From Prorocentrum cordatum (lineage: Eukaryota; Sar; Dinophyceae; Prorocentrales; Prorocentraceae): 64,000 bases of DNA. Positions 1 to 11,200 of this stretch are shown here, one piece after another (position 1 is the stretch's first letter; every line of letters begins with the position of its first letter). The notes beneath the pieces were generated by a model. That model worked only from the letters and a program-made list of their open reading frames with translations, made no database searches and was not told where the DNA came from. The stretch is from assembly GCA_963575745.1 (NCBI GenBank), contig CAUYUJ010010446.1, positions 997,089-1,061,088 of the forward strand. The letters are read 5' to 3'. Position numbers and translations under genes: made by a program.

Positions 1-231
1 CATGTGCGCGTGTGCGTGTTCGCGTGTGCGTGTGTGCGTACGCGTGTGCGCGTGCGCGTGTGCGCGTGCGCGTGTGTGTGTGTGTGTGCGTGTGTGTGTG
101 TGTGTGCGTGTGTGTGTGTGCGTGCGTGTGTGTGTGTTGTGTGTTGTGTGTGTTGTGTTGTGTGTGTTGTGTGTGTTATGTTTTGTGTGTTGTGTGTGTG
201 TGTTGTGAATGTGTGGGTTGTGTGTGCGTGC

Positions 232-265
<34 letters not shown>

Positions 266-847
266 GCGCGCGTGCGTGGTGCGTGGTGCGTGATGCGTGG
301 TGCGTGGTGTGTGTTGTGTGTTGTGTGTTGTGTGTTGTGTGTTGTGTTGTGTTGTGTGTTGTGTTGTGTGTTGTGTGGTGTGTTTTGTGTGTTGTGTGTT
401 GTGTGCTGTGTGTTGTGTTGTGTGTTGTGTGTTGTGTGTTGCGTGTTGTGTGTTGTGTGTTGTGTGCTGTGTGTTGTGTGTTGTGTGTTGTGTTGTGTGG
501 TGTGTGTGCTGTGTGTTGTGTGCTGTGTGTTGTGTGTTGTGTGTTGTGTGTTCTGTGTTGTGTGTTGTGTGTTGTGTGTTGTGTGTAGTGTGTTGTGTGT
601 TGTGTGTTGTGTGCTGCGTGCTGCGTGCTGTGTGCTGTGTGCTGTGTGCTGTGTGCTGTGTGCTGTGTGCTGTGTGCTGTGTGCTGTGTGCTGCGTGCTG
701 TGTGCTGTGTGCTGTGTGGTGCGTGCTGTGTGTGGTGTGTGGTGTGTGATGTGTGTGGTGTTTGGTGCGTGGTGTGTGGTGTGTGGTGTGTGGTGTGTGG
801 TGTGTGGTGTGTGGTGTGTGGTGTGTGGTGTGTGGGTGTGTGCGGGG
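1..847. repeat. TG-rich microsatellite with drifting subunits
   Basis: Almost pure T/G sequence. It begins as TG with CG interruptions, passes through GTGTGTTG-type units (about 300-610), then GTGTGCTG (about 610-715) and ends as GTGTGGTG (about 725-835). The block-wise change of the variant unit indicates local expansion of different units. Every frame is open and encodes Cys/Val strings; this is a by-product of composition, not a gene. Confidence 0.95.
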
Positions 848-1112
848 GGTGCTAAGGGGATAGGGGGGTCATCAGTGGATGCCAAAGGGGTTATGCCTCG
901 CCGAACCTAGCTTATAGGTGGGTTGCGCGTGCCACAAGTGGCTTGGGGGGATTAGACAACTCCGCCAAGTGGGTGGAGCCAACTTAGCCTGAATCGCTAT
1001 CCCCCCAAGCCACCTGGGGCATGTGTAACCCGCTGATAGGCTGGGTCAGGCCAGGTGTGACCCCTTTGGCATCCACAGATCACCCCCCCTGTCCCCTTAG
1101 CAGCCCCCCCGC
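842..1112. repeat. Fold-back (inverted-repeat) element, about 110-bp arms
   Basis: The left arm, about 842-953, and the right arm, about 998-1112, are diverged reverse complements. Landmarks are GCTAAGGGGA followed by GTGGATGCCAAAGGGGT on the left, mirrored as ACCCCTTTGGCATCCAC and TCCCCTTAGC on the right, and GTGGCTTGGGGGGAT mirrored near the centre. The spacer is about 45 bp. There is no coding capacity, and the size and shape fit a MITE or fold-back element. The left end abuts the TG tract, so a target duplication cannot be read. Confidence 0.8.
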
Positions 1113-1574
1113 CCATGCCAGTATGGCAGGCTGGCGTCGTGATGACTCCGGCGCTGGAGCCTGGCAGAGCGCCGATCGTGCAACCCTGGGCGAGCGAAGC
1201 TTCCCGATGGCCCAGGTCGTCCGATGTCAGCCGGCCCCAGGGCACGGAGGAGGAGGAGGAGGTGGCGGCGTTCCCCCTGGGAGCGCTCGCACTGGGATCG
1301 CCACCGCAGCGGCCCGAAACAAGCCTCCCGCACCCTGACATCCGACGATGTGCTTCTTTCTCCAATCAGTGCTTGCACTGAAGGGGTCCTAGCGGAAGTT
1401 GAAAGATTTGGCGAAGGTTACCCGCCGATTTTGGTAGCAGGCTGGGTTCCCGGGTTCCCGGTTCCGGGTTCCCGGGTTCCCTGTTATTGGTTCCAGGCCG
1501 CTTTCGGTGGGTTCTGGGTTCCTGGGTTCCCGGGTTCCGTGCATGGTTGAAGTTTTTCTCTGGTGGAATCCTAT
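1113..1574. other. Unclassified spacer with GGGTTCCC repeats
   Basis: No supported gene. From about 1440 to 1545 the sequence repeats GGGTTCCCGGGTTCC-like units with one interruption. The rest holds only short overlapping frames on both strands without recognisable domains. Confidence 0.6.
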
Positions 1575-1785
1575 GCGCTTGGAGGCCTTGAAATGGGCAC
1601 CAACACCAACGCAGGGGGCTGCCTCCACAGGGGGGGAGGTGATCCCAGATTTCGGTGCTGGTGGTATGTAATAGTTCGGTCACCTTGGAAGCCAGAATAT
1701 TACCACCGAGATCGGGATCTTCTTCCTTCGGTGGAGGCACACCGCCGATATTGGTGTTGGTGTCAACCTCTAGGCCTGCGAAATG
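1575..1785. repeat. Second fold-back element, about 70-90-bp arms
   Basis: The sequence around 1597-1665 (CACCAACACCAA, then TGCCTCCAC, then GATCCCAGATTTCGGTG) is mirrored at about 1700-1765 (CACCGAGATCGGGATC, GTGGAGGCA, TTGGTGTTGGTG). The inverted similarity extends weakly outward through AGGCCT near 1583 and 1773. The spacer is about 35 bp. It is unrelated in sequence to the fold-back at 842-1112. Confidence 0.7.
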
Positions 1786-3078
1786 CGCGGCCCGAGAGGT
1801 CCCGACCCCTTCCCTGGGGGCAGAGTTGCGCCCCGAGTCCGTTTTCAGAGGCCGCGGGGCCCAAGAGCAGGCCCAAGAGGCCGAGATCGAGGAAAGACGC
1901 CCAGGCTGAAAGAGCCGGCTCGTCGGAAATCTTCTTGGTGGTCGATCGATCTTCGCCCCTGGCTTCCGGGAGCCACAACTCTCGAATCCGGCGGCCTTCC
2001 GGAACGACCCGAGCACCTCTGGAGCGCTTTCGGAGGAGGAGGAGGAGGAAGGAGGAGGAGGAGGAGGAAGGAGGAAGGAGGAGGAGGAGGAGGAAGGAGG
2101 AGGAGGAGGCTGAAGCGCAAACCGTCCCGACCCCTCGGCAAACGCCTTCAGGCCGCGACTCGGACCGCCAGCGCTCCTCAGGGACGACTCCCGGCGCCCC
2201 CACGAACGCCCTCAGCGAGGCGCACCTGCCGGAAGGCAACTCGCGGCGAGCACACCTGCAGGAACCAAGCAGGACTCTCCGAAATCGAGGGGGGAAAAAC
2301 GCTGGGAAAACAGCACCGTCGGAGATCAGGGCGGTCGATCGCTCTGCGCCCCCGCTGCCGTCGCCGCCCGGCCCTCCTCGGCCTGACACGGGCCACCCGC
2401 GGTCGATCGATCTCCTGGGGGCGGCCAAGAGAGGGGGGGCGTCCGGGAGGGGACTCGCAAGTCCTGGCCCGAGGCACGTGCGCGGCCCCGGGGGGGGCCA
2501 AAGGAGGCATTGAAACAGGAAGAGGGGCGCATGAGATCTAGGGAGGCACCGTGGCCCCAGCCATGGTGCGGGACAGCGTCCCGCGCCGAACCCAGACATC
2601 GGGCGCCTCGAAGAAATCGAGACGGAGGGTTTTCGTCGTTTTCGGCCTCTCGGGGCCCTCGCCCGGGCCTCGGGACCGTCAAGAAAAACGACTCGGGGTG
2701 AAAAACCGGTCCCAGGGAAGTGGTCGGGAGGTCGGGGGCCCGTGTCTCGAAAAAATCGAGACGTCGGATGTCTCGAGTCGTCGGATGTCTGGGAAGCGTG
2801 GTGGACCAGAACAGGCGGCGCGACACGCTAACCAAGAGTCCCTGACTGCATGCACCCCCTGTTTCCCACATCGGCAGAGCCGGCGAATATCCGAGGGCGC
2901 CTTTCCTCTGGAGCCGAGCCAGACCTGCTGACGTGCGGCCATCCTGGAATCGAGCCTGGAGCGCCACTGGGCCTCAGCCCGGCCACGGCCCTGTCCAAAA
3001 CGAGCAGGAACTGCTGTCGGCCTTTGTGCCCACTCTTGCCGAACCTCTTTCGATCGTCTCCCGTTGGCCGCCCCCGAA
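1786..3078. other. GC-rich unclassified DNA with a GGA tract
   Basis: Contains a purine GGA microsatellite at about 2033-2111 and several GTCGATCGATC-like words (about 1939, 2333, 2402). A segment near 2350-2385 resembles 3090-3115 (CGCTGCC then TCGCCGCCCGG), so part may be a local duplication. Long frames are open on both strands because of composition; no protein family is recognisable. Confidence 0.5.
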
Positions 3079-3219
3079 TCACCCCGCTGCCATCGCCGCC
3101 CGGTCCTCCTCGGCCCTGCGCGCTTCCGCCTCGTCGGCTTCGCGCTGCAGGCGCTGCGCCTCCGCCTTCTCCTCCTCGATGGCGGCGCAGGTGGCGCCGT
3201 GCGCCTCGCCAAAGCAGGG
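3079..3219 (-). CDS. Candidate terminal exon, Glu/Arg/Ala-rich helix
   Basis: Reads on the minus strand as about 46 residues of charged helix (containing EEEKAEAQRLQREADEAEA) ending in a stop at 3079. Coiled-coil composition of this kind is common in dinoflagellate proteins but is also easily produced by GC-rich repeats. The exon would join an upstream part across the CTC/ATC microsatellite at 3285-3530. No function can be assigned. Confidence 0.3.
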   Translation of the reverse strand, partial: PCFGEAHGATCAAIEEEKAEAQRLQREADEAEARRAEEDRAAMAAG

Positions 3220-3284
3220 ATTGGGGCGCGGACTCTCCGTCGTCGACTTCGTCGCCGCCCACCCACCCCTCTCATGCTGCTTCT

Positions 3285-3315
3285 TCTTCTTCCTCCTCCT
3301 CCTCCTCCTCCTCAT

Positions 3316-3346
<31 letters not shown>

Positions 3347-3530
3347 AGCAGCATCATCACCATCATCCTCATCATCATCCTCATTATCCTCCTCCTCCTC
3401 CTCCTCCTCCTCCTCCTCCTCCTCCTCCTCCTCCTCTTTCTTCTCCCTCCTCCTCCTCCCCCTCCTCCCCCTCTTTATCCTCAATCCTCCTCCTCCCCCT
3501 CCTCCCCCATCTCCTCCTCCACACCTCTTC
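3285..3530. repeat. CTC / ATC / AGC trinucleotide microsatellite
   Basis: Blocks of CTC, then ATC, AGC and again ATC and CTC. Pyrimidine-rich on the plus strand. Confidence 0.9.
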
Positions 3531-3654
3531 TTGATCCATATATCCGCCCTGTCGCTCTCAGAGGCTGGACGATGGGGCGGGCCGGGCGTTTCGCGTGAGG
3601 CTCCCTCACCCTGTACGATCCTGACGCTTAAAGATTTGCAACGGCCTCAGGGTG

Positions 3655-3930
3655 GTTTCCAATACGTGGCTCTCGCCAGAGCGCGGCGCACATGCGCTGC
3701 AACATTCACGGACGGAGGGCGGGTCGTCTTCAAAACGCGGCTGTCGCCCGAGCGCCGCGCACACCCGTCCTCAACCGTTGCGAGGGGCTCATGGATGGAG
3801 GGCGGGCTCTCGCCGTAGCGCCGCGCACATGCGTCGCAAAAAGTGTGCAAGGGCTTCGCAGATGGAAAGCGGTTCCTTTTCGAAATGTGGCTCTCGCCTT
3901 GGCGCCGCGCACATTCGTTCTACGAGTTTG
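3655..3930. repeat. Degenerate tandem repeat, about 68-82-bp period
   Basis: Four imperfect copies share GCTCTCGCC followed after a few bases by GCGCCGCGCACA and a CGT or TGC word. The cores are near 3672, 3740, 3808 and 3890. Each unit also carries a GGATGGAGGGCGG or GACGGAGGGCGG-like stretch. No coding signature. Confidence 0.7.
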
Positions 3931-4262
3931 TAAAGATTTGAAGGATATGGTTAGCGTACCAGAAATAACGTTTGGTCACGACGTCGGATTGTCAGGTCGC
4001 AACAGCCAAGTTAACTCGCGACGTGGAAGTCCCAGAACTTCTGGCACGATTCAGGACCAGCAAGACGCGCAACAATAATGGTGGTTCGCGGCGTTGAAGT
4101 CCCAGGAAGGCAGTTCTGGCACAGCTCCAGATTCTAAGACGGTTGTCTTCTAACGGGGCACGTCTCTCGATGAAAACGAACCTTGAATATGGGGCCCCCC
4201 ACGAAGAGGGAGCTTGGAGGGACGGTTTCTTGCAACATCGTTGATGAGCCTTGGGTTCGGAC
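3931..4262. other. Non-coding spacer
   Basis: Less GC-rich than its surroundings. The words GTCCCAG and TTCTGGCAC recur around 4029-4045 and 4099-4120, suggesting a two-copy local repeat. No supported gene. Confidence 0.4.
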
Positions 4263-4264
4263 TG

Positions 4265-4395
4265 CCTCTCCTCCTCCTCATCATCCTCCTCCTCCTCCTC
4301 CTCCTCCTCCTCCTCTCCTCCTCCTCCTCCTCCGCCTCCTCCTCCTCCTCCTCCTCCTCCCCTCCTCCTCCCCTCCTCCTCCCCCCCCTCCTGGG
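4265..4395. repeat. CTC microsatellite
   Basis: Mostly pure CTC on the plus strand. It forms an inverted pair with the GGA tract at 4763-4892, about 370 bp away. Confidence 0.9.
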
Positions 4396-4762
4396 AGGGC
4401 GGCCGCAGCCAAACGCGCTGAGCCCTTACCCGCCACCCCTATACCAGCTCGCACAGCACCGCCGGCTTCGGCCTGCCGGCACAGGTCCCTGCCGGCGCCC
4501 CGGAGGCCGCTCGCCATCGCCCCCCCCGCCCCGCCGCTGTCCCCCCGAGCCCCGCACCCCCGGAAGGGCAACGGCGAGGAGGGAGGGACTGGCTCGGGGG
4601 GGGGCGCATCGACCTGGAGTCGGCGACTCATCGCCGACGGACCGGCGATGGGGGGCGAGACCGCACGTTCCTGGGCGGGTGTTGGGGCTGCGAGACCCCT
4701 GTCGACGATCACTGGGCGATGTGGGGGTCGAGTGCCTATCCCCCCTGAGCCTACTGCTGAAA

Positions 4763-4892
4763 GGAAGAGGAGGAGGAGGAGGAGGAGGAGGAGGAGGAGG
4801 AGGAGGAGGAAGAGGAGAAAGAGGAGGAGGAGGAGCAGGAGGAGGAAGGAGGAGAGGGAGGATGGAGGAGGGAGGAGGGAGGAGGGAGGTTC
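4763..4892. repeat. GGA microsatellite
   Basis: GGA repeats with scattered AGA and GGGA units, reverse-complementary in composition to 4265-4395. The intervening GC-rich DNA shows no gene. Confidence 0.9.
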
Positions 4893-5119
4893 TGCCTGTT
4901 CGCTGCCCCGTGACTGGGGGACGGAATCGGGAAGGAACAGCTTTGCTTCCAAATCCAAGGCGGTGTCTCCTGTGCTGGCAACATATGCCTCGTGTGGGGT
5001 GCCTCATGGAGCTGCAGGCCGGCCTGGCCAGGTCCGTGGCGACCCAGGAATGGCCGCCAGGAGCACTGGCCAGGCGCAACCCCCCCGAAGGGAAGCGGAT
5101 TGCAGCAGGCACGGAAAAA

Positions 5120-5282
5120 ATACCCACCGGTCGGAAGAAGTAGGTAGAAACATGAAGTAGGAAGGCGGAAGAAGTAGATTGCATTCGGGGCCGCCCAAAA
5201 AAACAACAGCAACAGCAATTACAAGAAGTAGATTGCAAATTTCCGGGCCCTGTCTCAGCGGCGCGCAGTAGCGCTAGGTCGC
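5120..5282. repeat. AAGTAGATTG-bearing flank of the satellite
   Basis: AGAAGTAGATTG occurs at about 5170 and 5225 with GAAGTAGGAAGGCGG near 5153 and CCGCCCAAAAAAAC near 5191. Similar words in the same direction (AAGTAGATTAGG, CCGCCCCCCAAAAAAC, AATAGGAAGGCGC, AAGTAGATTGGG) lie beyond the other end of the satellite at 15350-15455. The 10-kb array is therefore bracketed by related direct-repeat sequence. Confidence 0.55.
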
Positions 5283-8200
5283 TTGGCTCCTCGGATGGCC
5301 CCATTCCTTGGCTGGTTTCGGTTGTTCTGGCTTGTTTTCGTTTGTCCGTCGATCGCAGTGGCAGCCTTTCGGTCGCTCGGCCCCTCGGCTGGCCAAATGC
5401 GTTGGTTTTGTTTGTTTCTGTTTGTTTTCGCTTGTCCGTCGGCTGCACTGGTCGCCCCTGGCCCGCCCGCGGCCTTTCGGTCGCTCGGCCCCTCGGCTGG
5501 CCAAATGCATTGGTTTTGTTTGTTTTTGTTTGTTTTCGCTTGTCCGTCGGCTGCACTGGCCGCCCCAGGCCCGCCCGCAGCCTTTCGGTCGCTCGGCCCC
5601 TCGGCTGGCCGAATTCACTGGTTTTGTTTGATTCTGTTTGTTTTCGCTTGTCCGTCGGCTGCACTGGTCGCCCTGCGCACGCCCGCCGCCCCGCGGTCGC
5701 TCGGCCCCTCGGCTGGCCCCATTCCTTGGTTTTGTTTGTTTTTGTTTGTGTTCGCTTGTCCGTCGGCTGCACTGGTCGCCCCAGGCCCGCCCGCCGCCCC
5801 TCGGTCGCTCGGCCCCTCGGCTGGCCCCATTCCTTGGCGTTCTTTGTTCCTGTTTGTTTTCGCTTGTCCGTCGGCTGCACTGGTCGTCTCAGGCCCGCCC
5901 GCCGCCGTTCGGTCGCTCCGGCCGCCTCAGCTGTCCCAATTCCCTATGTTTTGTTTTTTGGTTTGTTTTCGCTTGTCCGTCGGCTGCACTGGAAACGCCC
6001 CAGGCTCGACAGCCGCCTTTCGGTCAACTCGCACTCGGCTGGCCCACTCCCTGGCTTTCTTGTTTCTGTTTGTTTTTCGCTTGTCCGTCGGCTGCACCGT
6101 CGCCTCAGGCTCCGCCCGCCGCTCCGCGGTCGCTCGCCCTCGGCTTGGCCGAATACATTGGTTTTGCTTGTTTTCTGTTTGTTTTCGCTTGTCCGTCGGC
6201 TGCACCGGTCGCCTCAGGCTCGCCCGCCGCTCCGCGGTCGCTCGGCCCCTCGGCTGGCCAAATACATTGGTTTTGCTTGTTTTTGTTTGTTTTCGCTTGT
6301 CCGTCGGCTGCACTGGTCGCCCCAGGCTCGCCCGCCGCAGTTCTCTCGCTCGGCCCCTCGGCTGGCCCAATTCCCTGATGTTGTTTGTTGTTGTTCGTGT
6401 TCGCTTGTCCGTCAGCTGCGTTGGTCGCCCCAGCCTCGCCCGCCACCCCGCGGTCGCTCGGCCCCTCGGCTGGCCCCTTTCCAGTGTTTCGTTTGTTTTT
6501 GTTTGTTTTCGCTTGTCCGTCGGCTGCGCTGGTCGCCCCAGGCTCGCCCGCCGCCCCGCGGGCGCTCGGCCCCTCGGCTGGCCAAATTCCCTGGTTTTGT
6601 TTGTTTCTGCTTGTTTTCGCTTGTCCGTCGGCTGCACTGGTCGCCCCAGGTTCGTCCGCCGCCCCGCGGGCGCTCGGCCCATCGGCTGGCCCAATTCATT
6701 GGTTTTGTTTGTTTTTTGTTTGTTTTCGCTTGTCCGTCGGCTGCACTGGTCGCCCCAGGCCCGCCCGCCGCCCCGCGGTCGCTCGGCCCCTCGGCTGGCC
6801 CCATTCATTGGTATTGTTTGTTTCGGCTTGTTTTCGCTTGTCCGTCGGCTGCGCTGGTCGCCCCAGGCCCGCCCGCCGCCGTTCGGTCGCTCGGCCCCTC
6901 GGCCCAATTCACTGGTTTTGCTTGTTTTTGTTTGATTTCGCTTGTCCGTCGGCTGCACTGGTCGACCTGCGCACGCCCGCCGCCTTTCGGTCGCTCGGCT
7001 CCTCGGCCGCCAATGCATTTTGTTTGCTGTTTTTTGTTTTCGCTGGACCGTTCGGCTGCGCTGTCGCCGACAAGGCCCGACCGCCCGCCGTCGTCGCTCG
7101 GGGGACCGCCTCGGCTGGACCCATTCGCTGGTTTTGTTTTGTTTTAGGTAGTCAGTTGAGGTCGTCGGCTACACTGGTCGCCCTGCGCACGCCCGCCGCC
7201 TTTCGGTCGCTCGGCCCCTCGGCTGGCCCCATTCCCTGGCTTTCTTTGTTCCTGTTTGTTTTCGCTTGTCCGTCGGCTGCACTGGTCGCCTCAGGCTCGC
7301 CCGCCGCCCCGCGGTCGCTCGGCCCCATCGGCTGGGCCAATTGCATGGGTTTTGTTTGTTTTTGTTTGTTTTCGAGGCTTGGGCCATCGGCTGCACTGGT
7401 CGCCCCAGGCTCGCCCGCCGCCCCGCGGTCGCTCGGCCCCTCGGCTGGCCAAATGCATTGGTTTTGTTTGTTGTTGCTTGCTTTCGCTTGTCCGTCGGCT
7501 GCGCTGGTCGCCCCAGGCCCGCCCGCCGCCGTTCGGTCGCTCGGCCCCTCGGCTGGCCCCATTCCTTGGTTTTGTTTGTATTTTGTTTGTTTTCGCTTGT
7601 CTGTCGGCTGCACTGGTCGACCTGCGCACGCCCGCCGCCTTTCGGTCGCTCGGCCCCTCGGCTGGCCCCATTCCTTGGCTTTCTTTGTTTCTGTTTGTTT
7701 TTCGCTTGTCCGTCGCCTGCACTGGTCGCCTCGGGCCCGCCCGCCGCCCCGCGGTCGCTCGGCCCCTCGGCTGGCCAAATGCATTGGTTTTGTTTGTTTT
7801 TGTTTGTTTTCGCTTGTCCGTCGGCTGCCCTGGTCGCCCCGGGCCCGCCTGCCGCCGTTCGGTCGCTCGGCCCCTCGGCTGGCCCAATTCATTGGTTTCG
7901 TTTGTTTTTGTTTGATTCCGCCTGTCCGTCGGCTGCACTGGTCGCCCTGCGCGCGCCCGCTGCCTTTCGGTCGCTCGGCCCCTCGGCTGGCCCCACTCCC
8001 TGGCTTTCTTTGTTTCTGTTCGTTTTCGCTTTTCCGTCGGCTGCACTGGTCGCCCCAGGCTCGCCCGCCGCCCCGCGGCAGCTCGGCCCTTCGGCGGGCC
8101 CCATCCATGGTTTTGTTTATTTTTGTTTGTTTTTGCTTGTCCGTCGGCTGCGCTGGTCGCCCCAGGCTCGCCCGCCGCCCCGCGGTTGCTCGGCCCCTCG

Positions 8201-11200
8201 GCTGGCCCAATTCACTGGTTTTGCTTGTTTTTGTTTGATTTCGCTTGTCCGTCGGCTGCACTGGTCGCCCTGCGCACGCCCGCCGCCTTTCGGTCGCTCG
8301 GCCCCTCGGCTGGCCCCATTCCTTGGCTTTCTTTGTTTCTGTTTGTTTGCGCTTGTCCGTCGGCTGCAGCGGTCGCCTCAAGCTCGCCCGCCGCCCCGCG
8401 GTCGCTCGACCCCTCGGCCGGCCAAATGCATTGGTTTTGTTGGTTTTTGCTTGTTTTCGCTTGTCCGTCGGCTGCACTGGTCGCCCCAGGCCCAACCGCC
8501 GCCGTTCGGTCGCTCGGCCCCTCGGCTGGCCCAATTCACTGGCTTTGTTTGTTTTTGTTTGTGTTCGCTTGTCTGTCGGCTGCGCTGGTCGCCCTGCGCG
8601 CGCCCGCCGCCGTTCGGTCGCTCGGCCCCTCGGCTGGTCCAATTCACTGGCTTTGTTTGTTTTTGTTTGTGTTCGCTTGTCCGTCGGCTGCACTGGTCGC
8701 CTCAAGCTCGCCCGCCGCCCCGCGGTCGCTCGCCCCCTCGGCTGGCCAAATGCATGGGTTTTGTTTGTTTTTTTGTTTGTTTTCGCTTGTCCGTCGGCTG
8801 CACTGGTCGCCCCAGACCCGCCCGCCGCCGCTCGGTCGCTCGGCCCCTCGGCTGGCCCACTTCACTGGTTTTGTTTGTTGTTGTTTGTTTGTTTTCGCTT
8901 GTCCGTCGGCTGCGCTGGTCGCCCTGCGCGCGCCCGCCGCCTTTCGGTCGCTCGGCCCCTCGGCTGGCCCCTTTCCTTGGCTTTCTTCGTTTCTGTTTGT
9001 TTTCGCTTGTCCGTCGGCTGCGCTGGTCGCCCCAGGCTCGCCCGCCGCCCCGCGGTCGCTCGGCCCCTCGGCTGGCCCAATGCATTGGTTGTGTTTGTTT
9101 TTGTTTGTTTTCGCTTGTCCGTCGGCTGCACTGGTCGCCCCGAGCCCGCCCGCCGCCGTTCGGTCGCTCGGCCCCTCGGCTGGCCCAATTCACTGGTTTT
9201 GTTTGTGCTTTGTTTGTTTTCGCTTGTCTGTCGGCTGCGCTGGTCGCCCTGCGCGCGCCCGCCGCCTTTCGGTCGCTCGGCCCTTCGGCTGGCCCCATTC
9301 CCTGGCTTTCTTTGTTTCTGTTTGTTTTCGCTTGTCCGTCGGCTGCACTGGTCGCCTCGGGCTCGCCCGCCGCCCCGCGGTCGCTCGGCCCCTCGGCTGG
9401 CCAAATGCATTGGTTGCGTTTGTTCTTGTTTGTTTTCGCTTGTCCGTCGGCTGCACTGGTCGCCCCAGGCCCGCCCGCCGCCGTTCGGTCGCTCGGCCCC
9501 TCGGCTGGCCCCACTCCCTGGCATGATTTGTTTCTGTTTGTTTTTGCTTGTCCGTCGGCTGCACTGGTCGCCTCAGGCTCGCCCGCCGCACCGCGGTCGC
9601 TCGGCCCCTCGGCTGGCCAAATGCACTGGTTTTGTTTGCTTTTGTTTGTTTTCGCTTGTCCGTCGGCTGCACTGGTCGCCCCAGGCCCGCGCCCGCCGCC
9701 GTTCGTCGCTCGGCCCGGCTGGCCCAAATTCCACTGGTTATGCCTGCTGATGATTGTTTCCGCTTTGTCCGTCGTAGCATGAAGCCAGAGGGCGCGCCCG
9801 CCGCCTTTCGGTCGCTCGGCCCTCGCCGCAACCATTCCCTGGCTTTCTTTGTTTCTCTTTGTTTTCGGTTCCGTCGGCTGCGCTGGTCCTTAGGCTCGCC
9901 ACGCAGCCCGCGGGTCGCTCGGGCCCCTCGGCTGGGCCAAATGGCATTGTTTTGTTTGTTTTGTTGTTTTCGTTGTCCGTCCGGCTGCGCTGTCGCCACC
10001 GAGCCGCCCGCCGCCGCTCGGTCGCTCGGGGCGAGCTCGGCCGTCCAATTCACTGACACTGGTTTCGTTTGTGTGTTGTTTGTTTTTCGGCTTGTCCGTC
10101 CGCTGCACTGTTCCCCTGCGCGCGCCCGCCGCCTTCGGTCGCTCGGCCCTCTCGCTGCCCCATTCCTGGCTTTCTTTGTTCCTGTTTGTTTTCGCTTGTC
10201 CGTCGGCTGCACTGGTCGCCTCAGGCTCGCCCGCCGCCCCGCGGTCGCTCGGCCCCGGGTTTGCGTGTTTTTTGTATGTTTTCGCTTGTCCGTCGGCTGC
10301 GCCGGTCGCCCCAGGCCCGCCCGCCGCCGCTCGGTCGCTCGGCAGGCCCAATTCCTTGGTTTTGTTTGTTTTTTGATTGTTTTCGCTTTCCGTTCGGCTG
10401 ACTGAACGCACCGTACCACCTCGCGCAATGGCGGCCTCTCGCCCTTTCGGCATTTCGGTCGCTCGCCCCTCGCTGGCCCCAGTTCCCTGGCTCTCTGTGT
10501 TTCTTGTTTTGCTTTCGCTGTCCGTCGGCTGCGCTGGTCGCCTCGGGCTCGCCCGCCGCCCCGCGGTCGCTCGGCCCCTCGGCTGGCCAAATGTATTGGA
10601 TTTGTTTGCTTTTGTTTGTTTTCGCTTGTCCGTCGGCTGCACTGGTCGCCCCGGGCCCGCCCGCCGCCGTTCGGTCGCTCGGCCACTCGGCTGGCCCAAG
10701 TCACTGGTGTTGTTTGCCTTGTTTTGTTTTCGCCTGTCCGTCGGCTGCGCCGGTCGCCCTGCGCACGCCCGCCGCCTTTCGGTCGCTCGGCCCTTCGGCT
10801 GGCCCCATTCCCTGGCATTCCTTGTTTTTGTTTGTTTTCGCTTGTCCGTCGGCTGCGCTGGTCGCTTCAGGCCCGCCCGCCGCCCCGCGGTCGCTCGGCC
10901 CCTCGGCTGGCCAAATGCATTGGTTTTGTCTGTTTTTGTCTGTTTTCGTTTGTCCGTCGGCTGCGCTGGCCGCCCCAGGCCCGCCCGCCGCCGTTCGGTC
11001 GCTCGGCCCCTCGGCTGGTCCAACTCAATGGTTTTGTATGTTTTTGTGCGTTTTCGCTTGTCCGTCGGCAGCGCTGGTCGCCCTGCGCGCGCCCGCCGCC
11101 TTTCGGTCGCTCTGCCCCTCGGCTGGCACCATTCCCTTGCTTTCTTGTTCTGTTTTTTTTCGCTTGTCCGTCGGCTGCACTGGTCGTCTCAGGCCCGCCC

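Noticed and set aside
1-910. Cys/Val-rich small proteins in the TG tract
   Set aside because: All frames show the same composition, dictated by TG repeats.
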